A DNA stretch of 64,000 nucleotides from Firmicutes bacterium HGW-Firmicutes-7 (GTDB lineage: Bacteria; Bacillota; Clostridia; Lachnospirales; Vallitaleaceae), in the NCBI GenBank assembly GCA_002841375.1, contig PGZO01000014.1, forward strand, positions 40,751-104,750, given 5' to 3'. The translations under genes were made by a program, and so were the position numbers. Below are positions 1 to 9,606 of this stretch, piece after piece. Positions within the stretch are counted from its first letter, which is position 1, and every line of letters begins with the position of its first letter. The notes beneath the pieces were generated by a model, which had not been told where the DNA came from, ran no database searches, and saw nothing but the letters and a program-made list of their open reading frames with translations.

Positions 1-2
1 GT

Positions 3-686
3 TCATTTGTATCTGTAATCTGTTCACAAGGTGTTTATAATGTAATTTTGATAAAACTACCTATTCAATTAATCGCTGCAAGCCTCATTACAATGGGTTC
101 AATTACATTAGTTTTTGCCCTTATTCAGTATTTTAGTAATGAACATGGATTAAATATCAATGCAATTAAAAGAAAATGGCACCCAAAGGATTTAAAAGAA
201 ATACCTGGTTTTAAAAGACGTCTGAGAAGACGAGAGACAATTATTGCGCTTTGTTTTACAACACTGGCAATAATTATTTTCAACTTATTTCCTGGACGAA
301 TAGCTATTTATGCTTTTGCTGAAAATAAATCGGCAACGATTGTTCCCATATTTAATCTAACATTACTAAAAGAATATATGGTGTATTTTAATGTTTTTTG
401 GTTTATTCAAATACTAATTTATGGGGTTCATCTTAAAACTAAACAATGGACTACTTTTTCAAGATTCGTTACGATTATTATAAGTTTAGGAACGGTAGGA
501 ATAATACTAAAGATGGTAAGTAATCCAGCAATATTAAATGTTGGTCTAGATCATGTATATTTACCTTCAAGCATATTACCTATAACCAACTTTGTTTCAA
601 TGTTCATCAAAGGATTTCTAGCAATAATAATGGTTTCAACTACCTATGGGGTAGTACGTCATTTTTATTATATGTTGAAAAAGTGA
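3..686 (+). CDS. HAAS-like polytopic membrane protein, 5' end outside window
   Basis: This is the C-terminal part of an integral membrane protein. The frame is open, with no stop codon, back to base 3, and the residues upstream of the first possible start (TTG at 48) read as good protein, so I treat the gene as cut by the window edge. About five hydrophobic segments are visible. Between the first and second lies a basic cytoplasmic-looking loop with KWHPKDLKEIPG followed by RRRE. That W-x-P-x-DL pattern before a membrane segment resembles proteins carrying the HAAS signalling domain, which are usually paired with PadR regulators, but the N-terminal domain that would prove it is not visible. 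The function is unknown. It is followed by 135 bases and the promoter of the miaB operon, so it belongs to a separate unit. Confidence 0.6.
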   Translation, partial: SFVSVICSQGVYNVILIKLPIQLIAASLITMGSITLVFALIQYFSNEHGLNINAIKRKWHPKDLKEIPGFKRRLRRRETIIALCFTTLAIIIFNLFPGRIAIYAFAENKSATIVPIFNLTLLKEYMVYFNVFWFIQILIYGVHLKTKQWTTFSRFVTIIISLGTVGIILKMVSNPAILNVGLDHVYLPSSILPITNFVSMFIKGFLAIIMVSTTYGVVRHFYYMLKK

Positions 687-731
687 TGTTAAATAATTAA
701 GAATACTTAATAAAAAGTTCATATTTTAGTG

Positions 732-760
732 TTGAAAAGTAGTTGATTATCCAGTAAAAT
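732..760 (+). promoter_or_regulatory. Candidate sigma-A promoter for miaB-mutS-mutL-miaA
   Basis: TTGAAA at 732-737 and TAAAAT at 755-760 are separated by 17 bases, about 60 bases upstream of the miaB start. This is the best sigma-A-like match in the 135-base gap. Confidence 0.5.
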
Positions 761-821
761 TATAAGGATATTACTGATTCCTTGGAATTACACTAGATAC
801 ATATTAGAAAGGAACACTTAA

Positions 822-2225
822 ATGAGAGAACAAGTAACAATTAGTCATGAAGAAGCAAACAGACAAAAGACCATTATTCATAGATTAAGTAAAAAAATAA
901 AAGATAGTGGTTTAACATATTTTATTACGACACTTGGATGTCAAATGAACGTTCATGATTCTGAAAAGTTAAAAGGAATTTTAGAAGAGATCGGATATAT
1001 TCCGTCAGATAAAGAAGAAAGTGCAGATTTTGTTATATATAATACTTGTTGTGTAAGAGAGAATGCAGAATTAAAAGTATATGGCAGATTAGGTTATCTG
1101 AAAAATATCAAAAAAGAAAGACCAGGTATGCTAATTGCTTTATGTGGTTGTATGATGCAACAAGATACGGTAGTACAAAAGCTAAAAAAATCCTTTAAGC
1201 ATATTGATTTAGTTTTTGGTACACATAATCTTTATAAGATTGCAGAATTAATTGAAACCAGATTAGAAACAGGTGAAACGATTTTTGATATTTGGACGGA
1301 ACATGGTGATATCGTAGAAGATTTGCCAAGCATCCGAAAGCACTCATTTAAAGCAAGTATTAACATTATGTATGGGTGCAACAATTTCTGTTCTTACTGT
1401 ATTGTTCCGTATGTTAGAGGGCGTGAGCGGAGTCGAACGCCTGATGATATTATTAATGAGATTAAGGTATTAGCTACTGAGGGTGTTGTTGAAATAATGC
1501 TTTTAGGGCAAAATGTTAATTCCTATGGTTCTAACCTAGACGATAAAATAACCTTTGCAACGCTTCTTGCGCAAATAGAAAAGATAAAAGGCATTGAACG
1601 TATTCGTTTTATGACTTCTCATCCAAAGGATTTGTCTGATGAGTTAATAGCGGTTATTGCACAATCTACAAAAATATGTGATCAATTACACTTGCCCTTT
1701 CAATCTGGTAGCTCAACGGTCTTAGATCAGATGAATAGAAAATACACGAAAGAGCATTATTTGCAACTCGTTGATAAAGTAAAAAAGGCTTGCCCTAATA
1801 TTGCTTTAAGTACTGACATAATAGTTGGATTTCCAGGTGAGTCTGAGGAAGACTTTGAAGATACATTAAAAGTAGTAGAAGAAGTAGGCTATGATTTTGC
1901 ATATACTTTTATTTATTCAAAAAGGACAGGTACGCCAGCTGCAATTATGGCGGATCAAATACCCGAAGATATTTCTAAGGAAAGATTTAATAAGTTGTTA
2001 AAATTGGTTAATGCAATTGCCTATGAAAAAAGCATAGCGCATATTGGAAAAGTAGTTGATGTCCTTATTGAAGAAGTCAATCAACAAAATCCATTACTTG
2101 TATCTGGAAGACTATCAAATAACCATTTAGTACACTTAACGGGTGGGCAGGAGTTAATTGGTAAAATTCTTCCTGTCAAAATTATAAACGCTAAATCCTT
2201 CTATTTAATGGGAGAATTAGTGTAA
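822..2225 (+). CDS. miaB: tRNA-2-methylthio-N6-dimethylallyladenosine synthase MiaB
   Basis: A radical-SAM methylthiotransferase that adds a methylthio group at C2 of i6A37 in tRNAs reading UNN codons. It completes the modification begun by MiaA, which is encoded in the same operon. The 467 residues show the N-terminal UPF0004 domain with cluster ligands Cys40 (TLGCQMN), Cys76 (NTCCVREN) and Cys110 (CGCMMQQ), then the radical-SAM motif C186-x3-C190-x2-C193 within YGCNNFCSYC, and a C-terminal TRAM region. Length and motif order are normal for MiaB. The ATG is preceded by AAAGGA. The gene is first in a compact operon, and mutS starts 16 bases after its stop. Confidence 0.97.
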   Translation: MREQVTISHEEANRQKTIIHRLSKKIKDSGLTYFITTLGCQMNVHDSEKLKGILEEIGYIPSDKEESADFVIYNTCCVRENAELKVYGRLGYLKNIKKERPGMLIALCGCMMQQDTVVQKLKKSFKHIDLVFGTHNLYKIAELIETRLETGETIFDIWTEHGDIVEDLPSIRKHSFKASINIMYGCNNFCSYCIVPYVRGRERSRTPDDIINEIKVLATEGVVEIMLLGQNVNSYGSNLDDKITFATLLAQIEKIKGIERIRFMTSHPKDLSDELIAVIAQSTKICDQLHLPFQSGSSTVLDQMNRKYTKEHYLQLVDKVKKACPNIALSTDIIVGFPGESEEDFEDTLKVVEEVGYDFAYTFIYSKRTGTPAAIMADQIPEDISKERFNKLLKLVNAIAYEKSIAHIGKVVDVLIEEVNQQNPLLVSGRLSNNHLVHLTGGQELIGKILPVKIINAKSFYLMGELV

Positions 2226-2241
2226 ACAAGAGGTAAATATA

Positions 2242-4857
2242 ATGGCAAAAGCATTTACACCTATGATGCAACAATACTTTGATTTAAAAGATCAATATAA
2301 AGATTGTATCTTGTTTTTTAGACTCGGTGACTTTTATGAAATGTTTTTCGAGGATGCTAAACTTGCATCAAAAGCTTTAGAAATTACATTAACAGGTAGA
2401 GATTGTGGACAAGAGGAACGTGCGCCTATGTGCGGAGTTCCGCATCATGCTGCAGAAAATTATATCAATAAACTAATATTGAAAGGTTTTAAGGTAGCAA
2501 TTTGTGAGCAGGTTGAAAACCCAAAAGATGTAAAAGGCATCGTCAAAAGAGATGTCGTTAGAATTGTAACCCCTGGCACAAATTTAAATATGCAATCATT
2601 AGATGCTTCAAAAAACAATTATTTAATGTGCATATTTAATAATGTAGTCCATTTTGGTGTTGCATATGTAGATATTACAACCGGAGACTTTTATACGACA
2701 AGTATTACAGGAGAACAAAAGTTAATAGATGAAGTTTCAAAAGTTAGCCCAACTGAAATCATTATAGATAAGTCCCTTGAAACGCATCTGCAACTTCTTG
2801 AAATGTTTAGTAGACGGTTTAATGCATACGTTGGAATTAGAGAAGATTGGTCTTTTGATAAGAAACGGTGTACTGATACACTTCAAAATCACTTTCAAAT
2901 GGGTGCGATTGAAGGCCTTGGACTATCCGGGCATACGGAGTCATTAATTGCGTCAGGGGCATTATTAGACTATTTATTTGAAACCCAAAAAGGTAGTGTT
3001 AAACACATCACTAAAATACATTATTATGATGCTGATGATTATATGGTCCTTGATTTATCAACTAGAAGGAATCTTGAAATTGTTGAAACATTAAGAGAAA
3101 AAGAGCGAAGAGGTTCCTTGTTATGGGTTTTAGATAAAACAAAAACAGCTATGGGAGCTAGAATGCTCAGAAGCTTTTTAGAGCAACCCTTAAAACAAAT
3201 AGGACCCATTCAAAAAAGGCTAGACGCTGTTGAAGAATTACTTAATCAGCCAATTGTGAGAGAAGAGATTAAAGAGTCATTATCACCAGTATATGATTTA
3301 GAGCGATTAATGAGTAAAATCAGTTGTCAAACAGCAAATAGCAGAGATCTAATCGCTTTTAAGCAATCGTTAGGAATGCTACCGTATATAAAAGCGATTA
3401 TTAATAAGTGTACCTCACCGTTATTACAAGAAATTAGTGGTAGTTTTGATACTCTTGAGGATTTATTTTTTTTAATCGACCAAGCAATAGAAGAGGAACC
3501 ACCAATTTCTATTAAAGAAGGGCATATCATCAAAACAGGTTATCATGATGAGGTCGATCGATTAAGAGCTGCTGGAACAGATGGAAAAGAGTGGCTTGCA
3601 GCGCTAGAAATGCAAGAAAGAGAAGCAACTGGGATTAAAAGTTTAAAGATTAATTATAACAAGGTATTTGGTTACTATATTGAAATAACCAAGTCCTATT
3701 TACATATGGTTCCAGAAAATCGCTATACAAGAAAGCAAACCTTAGCCAATGCAGAACGTTATATAACGCCAGAATTAAAAGAAATGGAAAATACCATTCT
3801 AGGAGCCGAAGAAAAAGTCGTTGCACTTGAATATGAATTATTTCTTATAATTAGGAACCAGCTTGCAGAAGCGGTAGAACGTATTAAGACTACGTCTGTT
3901 CAAGTATCACTTGTTGATGTATTACAGTCTTTAAGTGAAGTGGCAAGTAAGCAGAATTTTACTCGTCCAAAAGTTGATGAGGGACATATTATTTCAATTA
4001 AGGATGGCAGGCATCCTGTAGTAGAAAAAATGATGAACAATGACCTCTTTATTACAAATAATACATTTTTAGATAGTCTAGAACATCGATTTTCAATCAT
4101 CACTGGTCCGAATATGGCAGGTAAGTCAACTTATATGAGACAAGTCGCATTAATTGTGCTAATGGCTCAAATGGGTAGTTTTGTACCTGCGTCAGAGGCA
4201 ACAATTGGTGTTGTAGATAGAATATTTACAAGAGTAGGTGCCTCGGATGATTTAGCATCTGGACAAAGTACCTTTATGGTAGAAATGACTGAGGTAGCGA
4301 ATATACTCCGAAATGCCACGAAACATAGCTTGATCATTTTGGATGAGATTGGAAGAGGAACAAGTACCTTCGATGGACTAAGCATTGCTTGGGCAGTAGT
4401 AGAATACTTAGTAGGCAACAATATAATTGGCGCAAAATCCCTTTTTGCAACACATTATCATGAGCTTACAGAACTCGAAGGAACGATTGATGGTGTAGTG
4501 AATTATTGCATATCCGTTAAAGAAAAGGGCGATGATATTATCTTTTTAAGAAAGATCATTCCAGGTGGTGCGGATAAAAGTTATGGAATACAAGTTGCTA
4601 AGCTTGCAGGTGTTCCAGAAGATGTTATTGTAAGGGCGAAGGAAATATTACAAGATTTAACTGATGCGGATATCGCAACACATACAAGCAGTAATAAGAT
4701 CATTGAACCAAAAAAGGAACAGTCTGTTCAGCTGAATTTATTTAATTCAACAGAAAGTGAAGTAGTAAATATGCTGAAGAACATTCAACTTAACCATATC
4801 ACACCAATAGAAGCCTTAACCTTATTAAGTGAACTTCAAAATAAGGTTATAAAGTAG
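2242..4857 (+). CDS. mutS: DNA mismatch repair protein MutS
   Basis: Mismatch-recognition ATPase that starts methyl-independent mismatch repair together with MutL, encoded next. The 871-residue length is typical. The N-terminal mismatch-binding domain carries the conserved phenylalanine-containing motif in GDFYEMFFEDA (near residue 30). The connector, lever and clamp regions follow. The C-terminal ABC-type ATPase has Walker A GPNMAGKST starting near residue 622, the signature region with DDLASGQSTFMVEM, Walker B LIILDEIGRGTST, and the FATHYHEL switch. The C-terminal dimerisation helix-turn-helix region is intact. The gene sits between miaB and mutL, the usual order in Clostridia, with a 9-base gap to mutL. 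Confidence 0.98.
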   Translation: MAKAFTPMMQQYFDLKDQYKDCILFFRLGDFYEMFFEDAKLASKALEITLTGRDCGQEERAPMCGVPHHAAENYINKLILKGFKVAICEQVENPKDVKGIVKRDVVRIVTPGTNLNMQSLDASKNNYLMCIFNNVVHFGVAYVDITTGDFYTTSITGEQKLIDEVSKVSPTEIIIDKSLETHLQLLEMFSRRFNAYVGIREDWSFDKKRCTDTLQNHFQMGAIEGLGLSGHTESLIASGALLDYLFETQKGSVKHITKIHYYDADDYMVLDLSTRRNLEIVETLREKERRGSLLWVLDKTKTAMGARMLRSFLEQPLKQIGPIQKRLDAVEELLNQPIVREEIKESLSPVYDLERLMSKISCQTANSRDLIAFKQSLGMLPYIKAIINKCTSPLLQEISGSFDTLEDLFFLIDQAIEEEPPISIKEGHIIKTGYHDEVDRLRAAGTDGKEWLAALEMQEREATGIKSLKINYNKVFGYYIEITKSYLHMVPENRYTRKQTLANAERYITPELKEMENTILGAEEKVVALEYELFLIIRNQLAEAVERIKTTSVQVSLVDVLQSLSEVASKQNFTRPKVDEGHIISIKDGRHPVVEKMMNNDLFITNNTFLDSLEHRFSIITGPNMAGKSTYMRQVALIVLMAQMGSFVPASEATIGVVDRIFTRVGASDDLASGQSTFMVEMTEVANILRNATKHSLIILDEIGRGTSTFDGLSIAWAVVEYLVGNNIIGAKSLFATHYHELTELEGTIDGVVNYCISVKEKGDDIIFLRKIIPGGADKSYGIQVAKLAGVPEDVIVRAKEILQDLTDADIATHTSSNKIIEPKKEQSVQLNLFNSTESEVVNMLKNIQLNHITPIEALTLLSELQNKVIK

Positions 4858-4866
4858 AGGATTATT

Positions 4867-6714
4867 ATGTCTATAATACAATTGCTTGATCAAAATACCA
4901 TTAATAAAATTGCTGCAGGTGAGGTTGTTGAACGCCCTGCTTCAATTGTAAAGGAATTAGTCGAAAACTCCATAGATGCTAGAGCTACGGCAATTACTGT
5001 TGAAATTAAAGAGGGTGGTCTTTCAACGATAAGAATAACTGACAATGGGATAGGTATCGATGCTTCAGATATTGGGAACGCTTTCTTAAGACATTCGACG
5101 AGTAAGATCAAAAATATTGATGATTTGCTAACGGTATCATCACTTGGCTTTAGAGGTGAGGCACTTGCAAGTATTGCATCAGTTTCTCAAGTAGAAATGA
5201 TCACTAAAACTTTAGACAATTTAACTGGTATAAGATATATTATTGAAGGCGGCTTTGAAAAAAGTGTTGAAGAAATTGGTTGTCCAGAAGGTACTACTTT
5301 TATAATCAATAATATGTTCTATAATACACCTGTAAGAAGAAAGTTTTTAAAAGCACCCATAACAGAAGCTGCATATGTATCTGACTTAATGAATAAGTTA
5401 GCGCTTGGAAACCCTCAAGTTTCTTTCAAATTCATTAATAATAATCAAATTAAGTTGCATACCTCTGGAAACAACCAATTGCAAGATTGTATCTTTACTG
5501 TTTTTGGAAAGGATATTGCGAAGAATTTAATCCAACTTAATGAATTCAATGGAGATTTTCACGTTCAGGGATATATCGGTAAGCCTGTCATTAGCCGTGC
5601 TAATCGTAGCTATGAAAATTACTATATAAATGGACGATACATAAAAAGTAAGGTGATTCAAAAGGCGATTGAAGATGCCTATAAATCGAAACTTACCATT
5701 CATCAATACCCATTTACAGTATTTAACATCGAAATATTATCAGAATATATAGATGTGAATGTTCATCCGACTAAAATGGATATACGTTTTAATAATGAAC
5801 AACAAGTTTATGATATTGTATATAGTTCTATTATAAAGGCGTTGGCTACGACTGAGTTAATCCCAGAAGTTACATTTGATAAGCAAAAGGAACCGATCAA
5901 ATCTATCCTTCATTCCGTTCCAGAACCCTTTGAAGTAAAAAGGTTGCAGTCACAAACTTCAAATGCTATAAGCCATTCAACAAATATTCAAGATACACCT
6001 TTGTTAAAGGAAGACGTAAAGAAATATTCAGATTTAAAGGAAGGCCTATCAAATACACAAGGTGACGCAAATGATGAAACCTTAAAAGGAATCCAAATCG
6101 ATTATAAAAAAGAGTTGTTTACAGATGTTACAACTGCAAAAGAGCATAAAATTGTCGGTCAGATGTTTAGTACGTATTGGATTATTGAATTTAAGGATAA
6201 ATACTATATTATAGATCAACATGCTGCACATGAGCGTGTTTTATATGAAAAGATACTAAATGGATTAAAGGACAAAATATCCTATTCCCAAAAGCTACTT
6301 CAACCATTAATTGTTCATTTAACAATGAAAGAAAAAATAAGATTGGATATACATAAACATTTGTTTAAGGAACTTGGTTTTGAAATAGAAGATTTTGGTG
6401 GGGACGCTGTTGCAATTCGCGCTGTACCGTATATCTTTGACAAGCCAATACACCCTAATGATTTTGTTGTTATTTTAGATAAGTTAGACAATGAATATAA
6501 AGAAGAAAAATATGGTATACTTATAGATGAAATTGCTTCTATGGCTTGTAAAGCTGCGGTTAAAGCTCACGATAATATGACTTCATTAGAATATCAGCGC
6601 CTAATAGATCAACTATTACTCCTTGAAAACCCTTTTAATTGTCCTCACGGTAGGCCAACAATCATTTCTATGACAAAATATGAATTAGAGAAGAAGTTCA
6701 AAAGAATACAATAG
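4867..6714 (+). CDS. mutL: DNA mismatch repair endonuclease MutL
   Basis: Partner of MutS that nicks the error-containing strand in bacteria without MutH. The 615 residues include an N-terminal GHKL ATPase (KIAAGEVVERPASIVKEL, DNGIGI, GFRGEAL) and a C-terminal dimerisation domain. The metal-binding endonuclease motif DQHA-x2-E-x4-E is present as DQHAAHERVLYE near residue 450. It is supported by ACKAAVKAH and the zinc-site CPHGRP near the C-terminus, so nuclease activity is expected. A low-complexity linker separates the two domains. It is 9 bases downstream of mutS and 10 bases upstream of miaA. Confidence 0.98.
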   Translation: MSIIQLLDQNTINKIAAGEVVERPASIVKELVENSIDARATAITVEIKEGGLSTIRITDNGIGIDASDIGNAFLRHSTSKIKNIDDLLTVSSLGFRGEALASIASVSQVEMITKTLDNLTGIRYIIEGGFEKSVEEIGCPEGTTFIINNMFYNTPVRRKFLKAPITEAAYVSDLMNKLALGNPQVSFKFINNNQIKLHTSGNNQLQDCIFTVFGKDIAKNLIQLNEFNGDFHVQGYIGKPVISRANRSYENYYINGRYIKSKVIQKAIEDAYKSKLTIHQYPFTVFNIEILSEYIDVNVHPTKMDIRFNNEQQVYDIVYSSIIKALATTELIPEVTFDKQKEPIKSILHSVPEPFEVKRLQSQTSNAISHSTNIQDTPLLKEDVKKYSDLKEGLSNTQGDANDETLKGIQIDYKKELFTDVTTAKEHKIVGQMFSTYWIIEFKDKYYIIDQHAAHERVLYEKILNGLKDKISYSQKLLQPLIVHLTMKEKIRLDIHKHLFKELGFEIEDFGGDAVAIRAVPYIFDKPIHPNDFVVILDKLDNEYKEEKYGILIDEIASMACKAAVKAHDNMTSLEYQRLIDQLLLLENPFNCPHGRPTIISMTKYELEKKFKRIQ

Positions 6715-6724
6715 GAGTGAAAAA

Positions 6725-7669
6725 ATGAAAAAGCCACTAATAATTATTGCCGGCCCTACAGCGTCAGGAAAAACCAACTTATCCGTTGAGCTTGCAAAAA
6801 GAATCAATGGGGAGATTATTTCAGCTGATTCAATGCAAGTATATCGTCATATGAATATTGGGACAGCCAAAGTTACCAAAAGAGAAGAACAAGGAATTAA
6901 ACATTATTTAATTGATGTTATTGATCCAAGAGACCCTTTTAATATTCATATTTTCCAGCAAATGGCTAAGGTAGCTATTGAAGAAATTTTAGCGAAAGGA
7001 AAAGTTCCGATACTAGTGGGTGGTACAGGATTTTATATTCAAGCAATTTTATATGACATCTCTTTTGATGAAACACAAGTTGACAATTCTTACAGAAATT
7101 CACTGGAGTTATTAGCAGCCGAAAACGGTAATCAATACCTACACAACTTGCTAAAAGAAGTAGATGAAGAATCTTTTAATAAAATTCATGCCAATAATGT
7201 TAAACGTGTAATTAGAGCTTTAGAGTACTATAAGCAAACAGGGTCTCCAATATCTAAACATAATGAAGAAGAGAAAAAGAAGTGTTCACCTTACAATTAT
7301 TTATTCTATATGTTAAATATGGATCGACAGCTTCTTTATAACCGTATTGATCAAAGAGTAGATGATATGTTTGCAAAGGGCTTAATTGAAGAAGTTTCAG
7401 AACTGAAAAATAGAGGGTATACAAAGGAACTAGTATCTATGCAAGGATTAGGCTATAAAGAAACTTTTGCGTACTTAGAAAACGAATGTAACTTAGAAGA
7501 AGCTAAATATATAATTAAGCGAGATACACGGCACTTTGCCAAAAGACAGTTGACTTGGTTTAGAAGAGAAAAGAACATTCGGTGGCTTAATTTAGAGGAA
7601 TTTGAATTCAATGTTGAAAATATTTTGGACAAAATAATAAAAGATATTGAAGAAATTGAATTTTTGTAA
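6725..7669 (+). CDS. miaA: tRNA dimethylallyltransferase MiaA
   Basis: Transfers a dimethylallyl group to N6 of A37 in tRNAs reading UNN codons, giving the substrate for MiaB. The 314 residues start with a P-loop, GPTASGKT at residues 10-17. They contain ISADSMQVYR, which provides the catalytic aspartate region, GTAKVTKREEQGIKHYLID, and LVGGTGFYIQA. Length is normal. The strong ribosome binding site AGGAGTG lies just upstream of the ATG. It is the last gene of the miaB-mutS-mutL operon. hfq follows after 135 bases that contain two hairpins. Confidence 0.97.
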   Translation: MKKPLIIIAGPTASGKTNLSVELAKRINGEIISADSMQVYRHMNIGTAKVTKREEQGIKHYLIDVIDPRDPFNIHIFQQMAKVAIEEILAKGKVPILVGGTGFYIQAILYDISFDETQVDNSYRNSLELLAAENGNQYLHNLLKEVDEESFNKIHANNVKRVIRALEYYKQTGSPISKHNEEEKKKCSPYNYLFYMLNMDRQLLYNRIDQRVDDMFAKGLIEEVSELKNRGYTKELVSMQGLGYKETFAYLENECNLEEAKYIIKRDTRHFAKRQLTWFRREKNIRWLNLEEFEFNVENILDKIIKDIEEIEFL

Positions 7670-7694
7670 TAAAATAGAACTAAGCATTCATTTT

Positions 7695-7757
7695 ACCATG
7701 TGTAAGCTATGCTTGCACTTGGTTACGAGACTCAGATTAAAGTATAAGTCTAGTACC
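7695..7757 (+). promoter_or_regulatory. Two overlapping hairpins in the miaA-hfq gap
   Basis: The first hairpin pairs 7695-7707 with 7711-7723 over a 3-base loop, with two non-Watson-Crick positions. The second pairs 7721-7732 with 7747-7757, with one bulge and one mismatch. Both need bases 7721-7723, so they compete or stack. Neither is followed by a U tract, so they are not simple terminators. They lie 50 to 110 bases before the hfq start and may form an hfq leader structure or a processing site. Confidence 0.45.
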
Positions 7758-7804
7758 TTTGAGAAAGTAAATGTAAAATACGAAATAATAAGGGGGACAT
7801 CATC

Positions 7805-8047
7805 ATGAGTAAGGCCATAAATTTACAAGATGTGTTTTTAAATCAAGTTAGAAAAGATAAAACTTCTATTTTGATTTATTTAACAAATGGTTTTCAATTA
7901 AAGGGTATTGTTAGAGGTTTTGATAATTTTATTGTTATTTTAGAAACTGAAGGCAAGCAACAGATGATTTATAAGCATGCAATATCAACAATTATCCCTT
8001 CTAAGGAAGTTCAATTAATGGTTGAAGAACGCGAAGGAATGTACTAG
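7805..8047 (+). CDS. hfq: RNA chaperone Hfq
   Basis: Hexameric Sm-like RNA-binding protein that helps small RNAs pair with mRNAs. The 80 residues match the usual Gram-positive length. The sequence shows the N-terminal helix [14 protein letters not shown], the Sm1 region with [17 protein letters not shown], and the Sm2 motif YKHAISTI. The ribosome binding site AAGGGGGA precedes the ATG. Its stop codon is immediately followed by the ATG of the next gene, so the two are probably translated from one mRNA. Position after miaA is the classic hfq locus in many bacteria. Confidence 0.97.
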   Translation: MSKAINLQDVFLNQVRKDKTSILIYLTNGFQLKGIVRGFDNFIVILETEGKQQMIYKHAISTIIPSKEVQLMVEEREGMY

Positions 8048-9325
8048 ATGATACAATCCATGTATTCAAAGTTAAACATCTCAAAAGAGGTGTTTGATTT
8101 TTGTAATGGTATTTCGGAAGAACTTTCGCAGCGTTTCACTGAAATTGATTTGGTTGCAGAATATAATCAGCTCAAAGTGATTTATAGTATGCAGCAAAAT
8201 AAAGTTAGTGATACGCATTTTGCAGCAACTACTGGATATGGGTACAATGATTTGGGTCGTGATACGTTAGAAGAAGTATATGCTTCGGTGTTTAATGCTG
8301 AGGCAGCTTTGGTGCGTCCACAAATAATATCTGGCACCCACGCACTCACGGTTGCTCTTTTTGGCAATTTAAGGCCAGGAGATGAGCTGCTCTCTCCTAT
8401 AGGCAAACCATACGACACACTTGAAGGTGTAATAGGTATAAGGCCTACTAAGGGCTCTCTTATGGAATATGGCATTTCTTATAATCAAGTTGAACTTCTT
8501 CCAAACGGAGAAATAGATTATGATCATATTAAGAAAGCAATTTCTCCGAAGACTAAACTTGTTACAATTCAAAGATCGAAAGGTTATGCAATAAGACTAA
8601 CTTTATCTGTTGAACAAATTGGAGAATTAATAACTTTCATTAAAAAAATAAATCATCGCACCATTTGTATGGTTGACAATTGTTATGGTGAGTTTGTTCA
8701 AAAGATTGAGCCTTCGGATGTAGGAGCAGATTTAGTTGTAGGTTCGTTAATTAAGAATATTGGTGGCGGATTAGCACCTATAGGTGGTTACATAGTTGGG
8801 AAAAACGATTATGTTGAAAATGCAGCGAATAGACTTACTGCACCTGGTCTTGGCAAGGAAGTAGGTGCCACACTTGGGTTGAATCAGGTTTTCTTTCAGG
8901 GTTTATTTTTAGCGCCACAAGTAGTAGCAAGTGCATTAAAAGGTGCTATATTTACTGCAAGTGTATTTGAAAGATTAGGATATAAGGCTTTTCCTAACGC
9001 TACAGAGGATAGATATGATATTGTTCAAGCCGTTAACATGGAAAGTCCAGAGGGCGTGATTGCTTTCTGTCAGGGAATTCAAGAAGCAGCTCCAGTAGAT
9101 AGCTTTGTTAAACCTATACCTTGGGACATGCCTGGTTATGATGCACCTGTTATAATGGCAGCAGGGGCTTTTATCCAAGGTTCTTCAATAGAATTAAGTG
9201 CCGATGCACCAATGAAACCACCTTATACAGTGTTTTGTCAAGGTGGGTTGACGTGGCATCATGCTAAGTTAGGCACGATGAAAGCACTTCAGCAATTGGT
9301 TAATCAAAAAATTATTCAACTATAA
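8048..9325 (+). CDS. YnbB-like PLP-dependent enzyme (methionine gamma-lyase family)
   Basis: A 425-residue fold-type I PLP enzyme of the family often labelled aluminium resistance or methionine gamma-lyase family protein (YnbB in Bacillus). The N-terminal half has FAATTGYGYNDLGRDTLE and RPQIISGTHA. The probable PLP lysine is in GSLIKNIGGG near residue 236. The family's substrate is not firmly established, so a Cys/Met metabolic role is a family-level assignment. The gene starts directly after the hfq stop with no gap and ends before a good terminator, so it is the last gene of the hfq unit. Confidence 0.85.
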   Translation: MIQSMYSKLNISKEVFDFCNGISEELSQRFTEIDLVAEYNQLKVIYSMQQNKVSDTHFAATTGYGYNDLGRDTLEEVYASVFNAEAALVRPQIISGTHALTVALFGNLRPGDELLSPIGKPYDTLEGVIGIRPTKGSLMEYGISYNQVELLPNGEIDYDHIKKAISPKTKLVTIQRSKGYAIRLTLSVEQIGELITFIKKINHRTICMVDNCYGEFVQKIEPSDVGADLVVGSLIKNIGGGLAPIGGYIVGKNDYVENAANRLTAPGLGKEVGATLGLNQVFFQGLFLAPQVVASALKGAIFTASVFERLGYKAFPNATEDRYDIVQAVNMESPEGVIAFCQGIQEAAPVDSFVKPIPWDMPGYDAPVIMAAGAFIQGSSIELSADAPMKPPYTVFCQGGLTWHHAKLGTMKALQQLVNQKIIQL

Positions 9326-9358
9326 GCTATGAAATAATATAAAAAACCATTAAGAAAA

Positions 9359-9407
9359 AGGGATGTCTAAATTAGATTTCATATCTATGCTAGACAGCCC
9401 TTTTTTA
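9359..9407 (+). terminator. Intrinsic terminator after the YnbB-like gene
   Basis: Arms 9359-9369 and 9391-9401 pair over 11 positions with one mismatch. A small inner hairpin (AGAT/ATCT) is followed by a run of T at 9401-9406. Confidence 0.85.
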
Positions 9408-9499
9408 GCTTCATGAAGGAAGTACCCAACTTCTTTTTAAATGTCATTCGAAATAGCTTGTATACAAACTATCCCATTATATATATATTGAGCTATCTT

Positions 9500-9529
9500 T
9501 TGACATTGTGTATAATAAATTAATAATAT
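9500..9529 (+). promoter_or_regulatory. Candidate promoter for sigI-rsgI
   Basis: TTGACA at 9500-9505 and TAATAT at 9524-9529 are 18 bases apart. An alternative -10 (TATAAT) lies at 9511-9516 but is too close to this -35. SigI genes are often autoregulated, and an ACCC (9424) and CGAA (9449) pair lies upstream, but its spacing is uncertain. The rest of the gap 9408-9606 shows nothing else that I can interpret. Confidence 0.4.
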
Positions 9530-9606
9530 TCGACAAAAAGGGCCCTTAATATAAAATGTACTACGTATTCTATAGTAAGAGTATGATAAATACTTGGAGG
9601 TACAAT

